Below are positions 19,381 to 26,990 of a stretch of 35,586 bases of DNA, piece by piece. This stretch comes from Lachnospiraceae bacterium (GTDB lineage: Bacteria > Bacillota > Clostridia > Lachnospirales > Lachnospiraceae). The position numbers and the translations under genes were made by a program. Below the pieces are notes generated by a model, which searched no databases, had not been told where the DNA came from, and saw only the letters and a list, made by a program, of their open reading frames with translations. How positions within the stretch are numbered: position 1 is the first letter of the stretch; each line of letters starts with the position of its first letter. The stretch covers positions 1 through 35,586 of the forward strand of contig JAILIS010000024.1 in the NCBI GenBank assembly GCA_024695145.1, given 5' to 3'.

Positions 19381-19413
19381 AAAAAAAGGGGCGTCCGGTC
19401 TTTCCGAACGCCC
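19381..19413 (-). terminator. amt leader hairpin 1 (intrinsic terminator or attenuator)
   Basis: 10-bp stem GGGCGTTCGG/CCGGACGCCC with loop AAAGA, followed by seven T on the minus strand. It is the strongest terminator-like structure in the window. It lies downstream of the amt promoter, starting about 9 bases after the expected transcript start, so transcripts must read through it to reach amt. It could additionally end LysR transcription coming from upstream. Confidence 0.75.
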
Positions 19414-19428
19414 TTGTTTTATGATGCG

Positions 19429-19457
19429 ATTATACTGCCCTGATACGGCTTTGACAA
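19429..19457 (-). promoter_or_regulatory. Sigma-A promoter of amt-purF
   Basis: TTGTCA (19452-19457), 17-base spacer, TATAAT (19429-19434) on the minus strand, in the gap between the LysR stop (19508) and amt. The sequence just upstream repeats TTGTGAAATTGTGATATTGTC-like words (too loose to call an operator). Confidence 0.78.
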
Positions 19458-19507
19458 TATCACAATTTCACAAATGCTCTTTTTTATGTTTTTAAATTTT
19501 TGTGCAA

Positions 19508-20401
19508 TCAGTTCAATTTGAAATCTTCCGATCTTATGTATTCGATGAACTTATCGGCTACCGGTGAGAGCGGATGTTCATCGGAATATATCAGTACATA
19601 ACTGGCCGTATGCTCCGGATGTGTTATCTTCTTTATAAGAACATTCTCTCCGCGGATGAGGTCTCCGGCACCCGCGGGATAGATCGCGACTCCGACATTC
19701 TGCTGGCACAGTTCATATGCGATCGTCGCATTTGATATTCTGGCTTTGATCCTCGGAGTGATCCCGGCCGGCGCGAACCAATCATTGATCTCCTGCAGTC
19801 TCGATCCGCGTGAAGGGATTATCAGATCATGATCTTTTAACATATCGAGCCTTATCGTATTACCCTTTTTTCGTGCCAGAGGGTGTTCCGACGAAAACAT
19901 CGCGATCCACGGTTCCTTATATATGACCTCGCTGTGAAGACCCTGCGGATCATACGGCTCCATTATGATCGCAAGATCGGCAAGTCCGTTTCTGACTCTC
20001 TGGGTTACTTCATCGGAGTTCCCGTTCCAGATGTTGTACTGGACAAGCGGATATTTTGAACCGAAAGCGGAAATGTACGTTGCCGCAAGTCTCGGGGCTT
20101 TTCCCTCCACCTCCGCGATATATACCGTCCCGCGAAGTCCGGTATGCATTTCCTTTATATCTTCAACAGAACGGTCCGCAAGCGTTACTATACGGTTGGC
20201 ATATGTCCTGAATCGTATTCCTTCTTCGGTAAGTCTTAAGTTATGATGATCCCTTATAAAAAGCTGCGTGCCTATCTCTTCCTCAAGATCCCTGATCTGC
20301 CTGCTCAGAGGAGGCTGTGCTATCATGAGCTTTTCAGCGGCCTTTGTGATGTTCATTTCCTCGCATACCGCGAGAAAATAACGAAGATGTCGAAGTTCCA
20401 T
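19508..20401 (-). CDS. LysR-family transcriptional regulator
   Basis: 297 residues, standard LTTR length. A winged helix-turn-helix at about 1-60 (NITKAAEKLMIAQPPLSRQIRDLEEEIG) is followed by a linker helix and a periplasmic-binding-protein-like effector domain at about 90-290. The ATG has GGAGGT 7 bases upstream. It lies directly upstream of amt-purF on the same strand and is divergent from a 23-codon microORF. A T-N11-A inverted repeat sits in its own 5' region. By position it is a candidate regulator of ammonium uptake or of the flanking amidotransferase genes, but its effector and targets are not readable from sequence. Confidence 0.9.
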   Translation of the reverse strand: MELRHLRYFLAVCEEMNITKAAEKLMIAQPPLSRQIRDLEEEIGTQLFIRDHHNLRLTEEGIRFRTYANRIVTLADRSVEDIKEMHTGLRGTVYIAEVEGKAPRLAATYISAFGSKYPLVQYNIWNGNSDEVTQRVRNGLADLAIIMEPYDPQGLHSEVIYKEPWIAMFSSEHPLARKKGNTIRLDMLKDHDLIIPSRGSRLQEINDWFAPAGITPRIKARISNATIAYELCQQNVGVAIYPAGAGDLIRGENVLIKKITHPEHTASYVLIYSDEHPLSPVADKFIEYIRSEDFKLN

Positions 20402-20435
20402 ATATGTTACCTCCTCATGTTATTCAGGACCAACC

Positions 20436-20450
20436 ATACCTTTTAGGTAT
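20436..20450. promoter_or_regulatory. T-N11-A inverted repeat, candidate LysR operator
   Basis: ATACCT-TTT-AGGTAT, a perfect 6-bp inverted repeat with the T-N11-A spacing typical of LysR-family sites (T37 and A49 within 20436-20450). It lies between the LysR -10 box and its ATG, a position suited to autorepression. Confidence 0.55.
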
Positions 20451-20462
20451 TGCGACCCCTTT

Positions 20463-20492
20463 ATTATATGTATTTTACTATCGTTTTGTAAA
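20463..20492 (-). promoter_or_regulatory. Promoter of the LysR gene
   Basis: TTTACA (20487-20492), 18-base spacer, TATAAT (20463-20468) on the minus strand, about 60 bases upstream of the ATG. It overlaps the candidate promoter of the divergent microORF. Confidence 0.65.
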
Positions 20493-20502
20493 GAAGTACA
20501 CT
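20474..20502 (+). promoter_or_regulatory. Candidate promoter of the 23-codon microORF
   Basis: TTTACT (20474-20479), 17-base spacer, TACACT (20497-20502), about 62 bases upstream of the microORF ATG. Weaker than the other promoters. It overlaps the LysR -35 box on the opposite strand, so the two would compete. Confidence 0.4.
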
Positions 20503-20564
20503 TAAGTCAGAAAGAGGGGAAACCTTCACAAACAGCTCATCATAAATGTAAAGGAGGCGATATT

Positions 20565-20636
20565 ATGTTTAAGAAACTGTTGGCATTTATCGAAGCATAT
20601 TACGAGGAGTTCTCACATTCCGAGAAGTGGATCTGA
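20565..20636 (+). CDS. Candidate 23-residue microprotein
   Basis: A 23-codon frame with a perfect ribosome site (AAAGGAGG, 6 bases before the ATG) and stop TGA, followed 24 bases later by a strong intrinsic terminator. It begins MFKKLLAFIEAYYEEFSH and ends EKWI. It is amphipathic and likely helical: a basic N-terminus, then hydrophobic and aromatic residues alternating with Glu. Promoter, ribosome site, frame and terminator together make a compact independent unit between the LysR gene and carB. I do not recognise the peptide. Inhibitory or regulatory partners of nitrogen enzymes can be this small, but a function is not shown. It is too short for ordinary gene callers. Confidence 0.6.
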   Translation: MFKKLLAFIEAYYEEFSHSEKWI

Positions 20637-20660
20637 ATACTGATTTGAACAGACTATATA

Positions 20661-20689
20661 AAAGGCGGACAACACGGTCCGCCTTTTTT
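20661..20689. terminator. Bidirectional intrinsic terminator
   Basis: 10-bp stem AAAGGCGGAC/GTCCGCCTTT with a 6-base loop. Six T follow the GC stem on the plus strand, and a T-rich CCTTTTATAT follows on the minus strand. It ends the microORF transcript and probably carB from the other side (carB stops at 20697). Confidence 0.85.
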
Positions 20690-20696
20690 GATTTTT

Positions 20697-23600
20697 CTAA
20701 AAGATCGTTGAAACTTTGATAGTCTGTTCTTCAAGTACATCGAGAAGCACTCTTACGGTGTCAAGTGACGTAAATATCGTTACATTATTCTCGATAGCAC
20801 ATCGTCTTATCGCCGCTCCGTCCACATAATGAATGCCCGACAGGACCGCACGGCTGTTAATGACATACGCGACATTTCCCGAGCGGATCGCATCAAGTAT
20901 CTCTTCACTTCCTTCGGAAAGCTTTTTCCTGATACGCGTCTTCACTCCGTAGTTTCTAAGGTATTCCCCGGTAAGGCTCGTCGCTTCGATGTTGAATCCC
21001 ATATCGTAAAACCGTTTGATCAGCGGCATCCCTTCGAGCTTGTCTTCGTCGGCGAGAGACACTATAACGGTACCGTAATTCCTGAGCCTGATACCCGATG
21101 CGACAAGTGCTTTGTACATGGCACGGTGAAGCTTTTCATCATATCCTATCGCCTCTCCGGTCGATTTCATCTCCGGAGACAGATATGAATCCATGCCCGT
21201 AAGCTTTGAGAATGAGAATGCGGGAACCTTGACACACCATCTCTTTTTTTCTTCGGGATATATCGTAAATATCCCCTGTTCCCGGAGCGAGATACCGAGA
21301 ATGCATTTGGTTGCTATATCAGCAAGTGAATAATGCGTGGCTTTGGAGAGGAACGGGACGGTTCTCGATGACCGGGGATTTACTTCTATAATATATACCC
21401 TGTCCTCATCATCGACTATGAACTGTATGTTGAACAGTCCGATGATACCTATCCCGAGGCCGAGCTTCTTCGTATATTCAAGTATCGTACCTTTTACCTG
21501 ATCGGACAGTGAGAATGGCGGATACACACTTATTGAGTCACCGGAATGTACACCTGTGCGCTCGACAAGTTCCATTATGCCCGGGACAAACACATTGACA
21601 CCGTCACATACCGCATCGACCTCCACTTCCTTACCCTTGATATACTTGTCGACGAGCACCGGTTTGTCCTCATCGATCTCAACGGCAGTCTTCAGATAAT
21701 GCCGCATCTCCTCTTCCTTGGACACTATCTGCATGGCCCTTCCTCCGAGTACAAAGCTCGGACGGACAAGGACCGGATAACCTATGTCACGTGCGGCTGC
21801 CACACCGTCTTCAACTTTTGTCACCGCCATGCCTTTGGGCTGGGGAATATCAAGTTCTTTCAATACGCGTTCAAAGGCATCCCTGTTCTCCGCTCTTTCT
21901 ATAGCCTCGCAGTCGGTTCCTATGATCCTGACGCCGTACTCAAGAAGCGGCTCCGCAAGATTGATAGCGGTCTGGCCTCCGAGGATCGCGATGACACCTT
22001 CAGGCTGTTCCATATCTATGATGTTTACGACATCCTCCACACACAGAGGCTCGAAATACAGCTTGTCGCTTGTGGTGTAGTCTGTTGAAACGGTCTCGGG
22101 ATTGTTGTTAATGATGATAGCCTCATATCCGAGTCCCCTGATCGTCATGATCGCATGCACGGTGGAATAATCGAATTCGACGCCCTGGCCTATACGTATC
22201 GGCCCCGATCCGAGTACGATTATCTTCTTCTTATCGGATATCTGTGACTCGTTCTCGCTCTCATATGTGGAATAAAAATACGGCACATATGACTCAAACT
22301 CGGAGGCACACGTATCGATCATCTTATATACCGGCATTATGCCGTTTTGCTTCCTTATATCAAATATATCCTTCGCGCTTTTGTGCCACAGTACGGCGAT
22401 CTCCTTGTCGGAAAATCCCATGCGCTTTGCCTCATACAGAACCGAAAGGTCATCCGGTGCGCCGGAAAGCTTCGCCTCCATCTCAACGATGTTACGGAAC
22501 TTCTCGATAAAGAATACATCTATTCCGCTAAGCGCGGATATGTCTTTTACACTCTCTTTGTTCCTGAGCATCTGCGCAATGGCATATATCCTGTCATCGG
22601 TACCGGTCCGTATATACTCCTCGAGTTCTTTTACCGTGCTGTTATCAAATTTATCGATGTGAAGATGAAACGCTCCGGCTTCGAGACTTCTGACGGCCTT
22701 AAGCAGGCTCTCCTCTATGGTCCGTCCTACGCTCATAACTTCTCCGGTAGCCTTCATCTGGGTGCCGAGACTGTTGCTGGCGTCGGTAAACTTGTCGAAC
22801 GGGAATCTCGGCATCTTCGTCACGACATAGTCCATTGACGGCTCAAAAGCGGCAACTGTGTTCGCAAGTTCTATCTCCTCGAGATGCATTCCGACAGCTA
22901 TCTTGGCAGACACTCTTGCTATCGGATATCCGCTCGCTTTTGAAGCAAGTGCCGAAGACCTTGACACTCTCGGGTTCACTTCTATCAGATAGTAGTCAAA
23001 TGACTTCGGATCGAGCGCAAACTGAACGTTGCATCCGCCCTCCACTTTGAGGGCGCGTATGATCTTAAGTGCCGAACTTCTAAGCATCTGATACTCTTTG
23101 TTTGCAAGCGTCTGCGAAGGGCATACGACGATCGAATCGCCCGTGTGTATTCCTACAGGATCAATATTTTCCATGTTGCAGACCGTTATGGCGGTATCGT
23201 TCGAATCCCTTAACACCTCATACTCGATCTCCTTGAATCCTTTGACGCTCTTTTCCACAAGAACCTGATGAACGGGAGAAAGAGCGATCGCATTTTTTAA
23301 AATGGTGCGGCACTCATCCCTGTCATCCGCAAACCCTCCGCCTGTTCCGCCGAGTGTAAATGCCGGGCGAAGCACGACCGGATATCCTATCTTTTCAGCA
23401 GCGTCGAGTCCCTCTTCAACCGACTGTGCAATAAGAGAAGGCAGTACCGGCTCACCTATGCTCTCGCACAGTTCCTTAAACTTTTCCCGGTCCTCCGCCA
23501 TCTCTATGCTCTGCGTTTTCGTTCCTAAAAGTCTTACATCGCATTCCGAAAGCACGCCTTTTTTCTCAAGCGCCACCGCTAGGTTGAGGCCCGTCTGACC

Positions 23601-23873
23601 TCCTATGCCGGCAAGTATCGCATCGGGGCGTTCCATACGGATTATCTTGGCCGCAAATTCAAGGGTCAGCGGCTCCATGTATATCTTGTCGGCTATGACT
23701 TCATCCGTCATGATCGTTGCGGGATTGGAGTTGCACAGCACGACCTTATATCCCTCCTCGCGAAGTGCCAGGCATGCCTGTGTTCCCGCGTAATCAAATT
23801 CCGCTGCCTGTCCTATAACGATAGGTCCGGAGCCGATAACAAGTATCTTCTTAATATCGTCTCTTTTAGGCAT
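20697..23873 (-). CDS. carB: Carbamoyl-phosphate synthase large subunit
   Basis: Makes carbamoyl phosphate from ammonia (channelled from CarA), bicarbonate and two ATP, feeding arginine and pyrimidine synthesis. 1058 residues from the ATG at 23873, the normal size. Two homologous ATP-grasp halves are seen (ILVIGSGPIVIGQAAEFDYAG near residue 15 and IIVLGSGPIRIGQGVEFDYS near 555). An MGS-like allosteric domain follows from about 930. The chosen ATG has GGGAGGTG upstream; the longer GTG start six codons earlier lacks one. It overlaps the carA stop by 8 bases. Its stop is TAG, showing that amber terminates translation in this genome. Confidence 0.97.
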   Translation of the reverse strand: MPKRDDIKKILVIGSGPIVIGQAAEFDYAGTQACLALREEGYKVVLCNSNPATIMTDEVIADKIYMEPLTLEFAAKIIRMERPDAILAGIGGQTGLNLAVALEKKGVLSECDVRLLGTKTQSIEMAEDREKFKELCESIGEPVLPSLIAQSVEEGLDAAEKIGYPVVLRPAFTLGGTGGGFADDRDECRTILKNAIALSPVHQVLVEKSVKGFKEIEYEVLRDSNDTAITVCNMENIDPVGIHTGDSIVVCPSQTLANKEYQMLRSSALKIIRALKVEGGCNVQFALDPKSFDYYLIEVNPRVSRSSALASKASGYPIARVSAKIAVGMHLEEIELANTVAAFEPSMDYVVTKMPRFPFDKFTDASNSLGTQMKATGEVMSVGRTIEESLLKAVRSLEAGAFHLHIDKFDNSTVKELEEYIRTGTDDRIYAIAQMLRNKESVKDISALSGIDVFFIEKFRNIVEMEAKLSGAPDDLSVLYEAKRMGFSDKEIAVLWHKSAKDIFDIRKQNGIMPVYKMIDTCASEFESYVPYFYSTYESENESQISDKKKIIVLGSGPIRIGQGVEFDYSTVHAIMTIRGLGYEAIIINNNPETVSTDYTTSDKLYFEPLCVEDVVNIIDMEQPEGVIAILGGQTAINLAEPLLEYGVRIIGTDCEAIERAENRDAFERVLKELDIPQPKGMAVTKVEDGVAAARDIGYPVLVRPSFVLGGRAMQIVSKEEEMRHYLKTAVEIDEDKPVLVDKYIKGKEVEVDAVCDGVNVFVPGIMELVERTGVHSGDSISVYPPFSLSDQVKGTILEYTKKLGLGIGIIGLFNIQFIVDDEDRVYIIEVNPRSSRTVPFLSKATHYSLADIATKCILGISLREQGIFTIYPEEKKRWCVKVPAFSFSKLTGMDSYLSPEMKSTGEAIGYDEKLHRAMYKALVASGIRLRNYGTVIVSLADEDKLEGMPLIKRFYDMGFNIEATSLTGEYLRNYGVKTRIRKKLSEGSEEILDAIRSGNVAYVINSRAVLSGIHYVDGAAIRRCAIENNVTIFTSLDTVRVLLDVLEEQTIKVSTIF

Positions 23874-24984
23874 GCTCACACCTCCCTTCACCGTTTTCGG
23901 CTATACAGCGTGTGAACTTATCGAACAGGTACTCACTGTCGCATGGACCCGGAGCACTCTCGGGATGAAACTGCACCGAAAACAGCATATCCTCTTTACA
24001 CTCCACTCCTTCAACAGTGTTATCGAGAAGATTGACGTGCGTGATCTCCAGCCCGGTACCGCTAAGGCTTTCCGGCACAACCGCATACGAGTGATTTTGC
24101 GAAGTTATCTCGATCTTCCCTGTTGTAAGGTTTCTTACGGGGTGATTGCCGCCTCTGTGTCCGAACTTAAGCTTGTATGTCTGCGCCCCGTATGCAAGGC
24201 ATATCATCTGATGCCCCAGGCATATCCCGAAAACAGGCAGTTTTCCGCGAAGCTGCCTGATCGTCTCGATGGTCGGCACACAGTCCTTCGGATCGCCGGG
24301 TCCGTTCGATATGAATACACCGCACGGTTTATACTCCATTATCTTCCCGATCGGTGTATCCCACGGAACAACAACAAGTGAAAATCCGCGCTTTGACAGC
24401 ATCCGGATTATGTTCTTTTTGATGCCACAGTCGATGACAACAACCGTTTTGCGGCCGGCCGGCTGCTCATTTTGCTCAACTGTATATATCTGTTTCGTGG
24501 AGGCTCTTGCTACCTGATCAGTCGGAAGTGCAAACGATCTTAATTCCCGAAGTGCTTTTTCTGTGTCGCATTCTGCCGAAGTGATAAGTGCCCTGCAGCT
24601 TCCGATATCTCTGATGTTTCTCGTTATCTGTCTCGTATCTGCACCCGCAATGCCGGCGATACCGTGTTCTTTCATGAATCCGTCTATAGTGCCCGCGCAC
24701 CGGAAATTGGATGGACTGTCACAGAACTGCCTTACGATCAGTCCTGATATCTTAGGTGATCCCGACTCATCATCATCCGTGCAGATCCCGTAGTTTCCTA
24801 TAAGAGGATACGTCATCACCACAGCCTGATCCGTGTATGATCTGTCCGTTAAGATCTCCTGGTATCCAACCATTGATGTGTTAAAGACAAGCTCAACATA
24901 CTTGTCTTCGCTGCTCCCGAAACCGTACCCCTCATAAACGCTTCCGTCTTCAAGCACCAGTTTTCTGTTGTATTCTCTTTCCAT
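23866..24984 (-). CDS. carA: Carbamoyl-phosphate synthase small subunit
   Basis: Glutaminase subunit that delivers ammonia to CarB. 372 residues from the ATG at 24984, preferred over a GTG at 25002 because GGAG lies 6 bases upstream. The N-terminal CPSase domain covers about 1-150. The class I amidotransferase domain has nucleophile C255 (FGICLGHQ) and H340/E342 (FHPESAPG). First gene of carAB. Its leader holds a consensus promoter and a hairpin that is a near copy of the one in front of glnN. No PyrR-type anti-antiterminator sequence is seen. Confidence 0.97.
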   Translation of the reverse strand: MEREYNRKLVLEDGSVYEGYGFGSSEDKYVELVFNTSMVGYQEILTDRSYTDQAVVMTYPLIGNYGICTDDDESGSPKISGLIVRQFCDSPSNFRCAGTIDGFMKEHGIAGIAGADTRQITRNIRDIGSCRALITSAECDTEKALRELRSFALPTDQVARASTKQIYTVEQNEQPAGRKTVVVIDCGIKKNIIRMLSKRGFSLVVVPWDTPIGKIMEYKPCGVFISNGPGDPKDCVPTIETIRQLRGKLPVFGICLGHQMICLAYGAQTYKLKFGHRGGNHPVRNLTTGKIEITSQNHSYAVVPESLSGTGLEITHVNLLDNTVEGVECKEDMLFSVQFHPESAPGPCDSEYLFDKFTRCIAENGEGRCEHA

Positions 24985-25030
24985 AAACCGCTCCGTTTTC
25001 ACCCTTATCCGTCACCGTATAAATACAGAA

Positions 25031-25062
25031 AAAGACACTTCGGGAATCCCCAAAGCGTCTTT
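25031..25062 (-). promoter_or_regulatory. carA leader hairpin, shared with glnN leader
   Basis: 32-base terminator-like hairpin on the minus strand: AAAGACGCTTTGG pairs with CCGAAGTGTCTTT around loop GGATTC, followed by CTTTTTCTGTATTT. It begins about 7 bases after the expected transcript start and overlaps a GCAAAG hexamer. Alignment with 15618-15649 shows the same length, two compensated stem pairs and two conserved G-U wobbles. The flanks also agree (AAGC before, TTTTTCT and TATTT after). Confidence 0.75.
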
Positions 25063-25075
25063 GCTTTCCTCGTGT

Positions 25076-25104
25076 AGTCTACTCCACTGTCATTGTGATG
25101 TCAA
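25076..25104 (-). promoter_or_regulatory. Sigma-A promoter of carAB
   Basis: TTGACA (25099-25104), 17-base spacer, TAGACT (25076-25081) on the minus strand, 92 bases upstream of the carA ATG. Confidence 0.72.
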
Positions 25105-25122
25105 TAATACACAGGCCTTTAT

Positions 25123-25500
25123 CTACTTCTTTTTTGCCGGAGTTTTGGCTGTGGTTTTAGCCGGAGCTTTAGCTGTGGTTTTACTTACCGCTCTCGCAAA
25201 AGAGACGGCCTTATCAAAATCACCCTCCACACGGAACTTTCCCTGCAGATAGGCAACCGTTGCATCAAGCTTTCCCTCGATCAGATCCATGATCACATCC
25301 GCAGCGCCACGGATATGACAGTCGCAGTCATAATACTCATACGGCTGAACATCGATCTTTCCTTTATCAAGTTCAACGTAAAAAGCTCCCTCGCCTTCTC
25401 CCTCAATGTCGAACTCAACCGCCAGATGTTCCTGGATGGCCTTCTTATCAACCTTCTTTGCAGCCCGGGCTGCTTTTTTTACGATATCCTCATAGATCAT
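25123..25500 (-). CDS. SCP2 sterol-carrier-like protein with Lys/Ala/Pro tail
   Basis: 125 residues. An SCP2-type fold covers about 1-105, with family features such as the short beta strands in GAFYVELDKGKIDVQPYEYYDCDCHI, the run DVIMDLIEGKLDATVAYLQGKFRVEGD and a terminal helix. SCP2 proteins bind lipids or other hydrophobic ligands; the ligand is unknown here. The last 20 residues are a low-complexity basic tail made of an 8-residue repeat (KTTAKAPA, KTTAKTPA) and a final KKK, resembling histone-H1-like tails. The ATG at 25500 follows a GGGAGGG site. It ends 19 bases before the carA -35 box, and I see no clear terminator there. Confidence 0.82.
   Translation of the reverse strand: MIYEDIVKKAARAAKKVDKKAIQEHLAVEFDIEGEGEGAFYVELDKGKIDVQPYEYYDCDCHIRGAADVIMDLIEGKLDATVAYLQGKFRVEGDFDKAVSFARAVSKTTAKAPAKTTAKTPAKKK
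25136..25183 (-). repeat. Two 24-bp direct repeats encoding the basic tail
   Basis: 25136-25159 and 25160-25183 are adjacent 24-base copies differing at three positions (gttttggc versus gctttagc in the plus orientation). They encode the two 8-residue units of the SCP2 protein tail. A tract like this can change length by slippage. Confidence 0.75.
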
Positions 25501-25608
25501 ATCACGCCCTCCCTTCTACTCAAACATTAGCACAACCGCATGGTATATTCAAGTTGGAGTATATGTTCTGATGTAAAAGCAGCGACCTCCGGCTTAAAAT
25601 GAGATATA

Positions 25609-26982
25609 ATGAAGATTATGAATAAGCAAACCGCAGTTACAATAGATGAAAATACACCGCTTCTCGTTCTGGCAGGGCCGATGTTTCTGGAGCTGCTTTT
25701 AAATACCATGCTCAACAATGTCGATACGCTCATGCTCAGCCACTATGATGAATATGCGGTTGGGGCTGTAGGTAACGCCAACACTATCATGTTCATGATG
25801 AATATACTGTTCAATATAATAGCAACCGCCACAAGTGTGGTCGTTGCCCAGTATCTCGGTGCAAAGCGGTATGACAGCATGAATATGATCTATACGCTTG
25901 CCGTAACGGTAAACCTCACTTTCGGTCTGATTTTAAGCGGAGCGTTCTGTCTGGCCAATCCTCTGATCATGAATTTCCTGCATGTGTCGAAAGAGATGCG
26001 TCCTTACTCCATGATCTATATTTACATCGTCGGTGGCGGAGGCTTTCTTACCGCAGTGTTTAATGTCATGCTGCAGATCTTGAGGTGTAACGGTCATACC
26101 GGGATCGGTATGTGGGTCACGTTTGCGATAAATATCATCAATATCGGAGGCAACTACCTCTTTCTGTACGGTCCTCTCAGTTTCCTGAACATGGGGGTTG
26201 CCGGAGTTGCGACATCGACGGTCTTTGCAAGATTTATTGCCGTGTCCGCCCTCCTGATATTCTTTTTTGCAACGGGGACCGGACGGCTGTCCTTGCGATT
26301 TCTTCGACCGTTTCCCGGAAAACTGCTTGGCAAGATGATAAAGATCGGTCTTCCTTCTGCCGGAGAAAATCTTACATACAACCTGTATCAGACAACTCTT
26401 CTCTCTTTCGTCAACGGAATGGGGAACGACTCGGTAAACGCGAGAGCTTACTGTAATTCCCTTATCGCATTTGCGATGATATTCTCCAATGCGGCCGCAA
26501 TGTCAACACAGATAATAACCGGGCATCTCGTCGGCGCAGGCAAATCAGATGAAGCATATAAAAGAGTGTTTAAGACACTGCGTGTCTCAATGCCGATAAC
26601 GATCGCGCTGTCATCGGCAAATGCACTGCTATGCAGATATACTCTGGGCTTTTTTACCGGCAATGAAAACGTCATAGCCCTCGGACAGATGATAATGATA
26701 GTGGATATATTCGTTGAAACCGGCAGATGTCTTAACATGACATTTGTCAGCAGTCTGAAAGCCGCCGGGGCATATGTTTTCCCGCTTATCATGGGAATAA
26801 TATGCAACTGGGGACTGGGACTTACCACGGGATACATTGTCGGTGTGGCACTCGGAGTCGGTGTGGCCGGAATATTTGCAGGTACCGCCACAGACGAATG
26901 CATCCGTGGGCTTATCGTCATGTACTACTGGTACAAAAAGAAATGGCTCGGGAAGGCTGTTGTGGACAGGCGCGAACGCTAA
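25609..26982 (+). CDS. MATE-family efflux transporter
   Basis: 457-residue multidrug and toxin extrusion protein with about twelve hydrophobic helices in two similar halves. The N-terminus (PLLVLAGPMFLELLLNTMLNNVDTLMLSHYDEYAVGAVGNA) is typical of the MATE family, as is the Q-x-L-G-A-K motif (VVAQYLGAKRYD). It probably exports drugs or metabolites by Na+ or H+ antiport; the substrate is unknown. Start could be the ATG at 25609 or at 25618; both have weak ribosome sites. It is divergent from the SCP2 gene and convergent with the FAD oxidoreductase, only 8 bases from its stop, with no terminator between. Confidence 0.93.
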   Translation: MKIMNKQTAVTIDENTPLLVLAGPMFLELLLNTMLNNVDTLMLSHYDEYAVGAVGNANTIMFMMNILFNIIATATSVVVAQYLGAKRYDSMNMIYTLAVTVNLTFGLILSGAFCLANPLIMNFLHVSKEMRPYSMIYIYIVGGGGFLTAVFNVMLQILRCNGHTGIGMWVTFAINIINIGGNYLFLYGPLSFLNMGVAGVATSTVFARFIAVSALLIFFFATGTGRLSLRFLRPFPGKLLGKMIKIGLPSAGENLTYNLYQTTLLSFVNGMGNDSVNARAYCNSLIAFAMIFSNAAAMSTQIITGHLVGAGKSDEAYKRVFKTLRVSMPITIALSSANALLCRYTLGFFTGNENVIALGQMIMIVDIFVETGRCLNMTFVSSLKAAGAYVFPLIMGIICNWGLGLTTGYIVGVALGVGVAGIFAGTATDECIRGLIVMYYWYKKKWLGKAVVDRRER

Positions 26983-26990
26983 AAGCGAAG

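Noticed and set aside
24985..25104. PyrR-controlled attenuator in the carA leader
   Set aside because: No PyrR-binding consensus loop and only one short hairpin; the structure instead matches the glnN leader.
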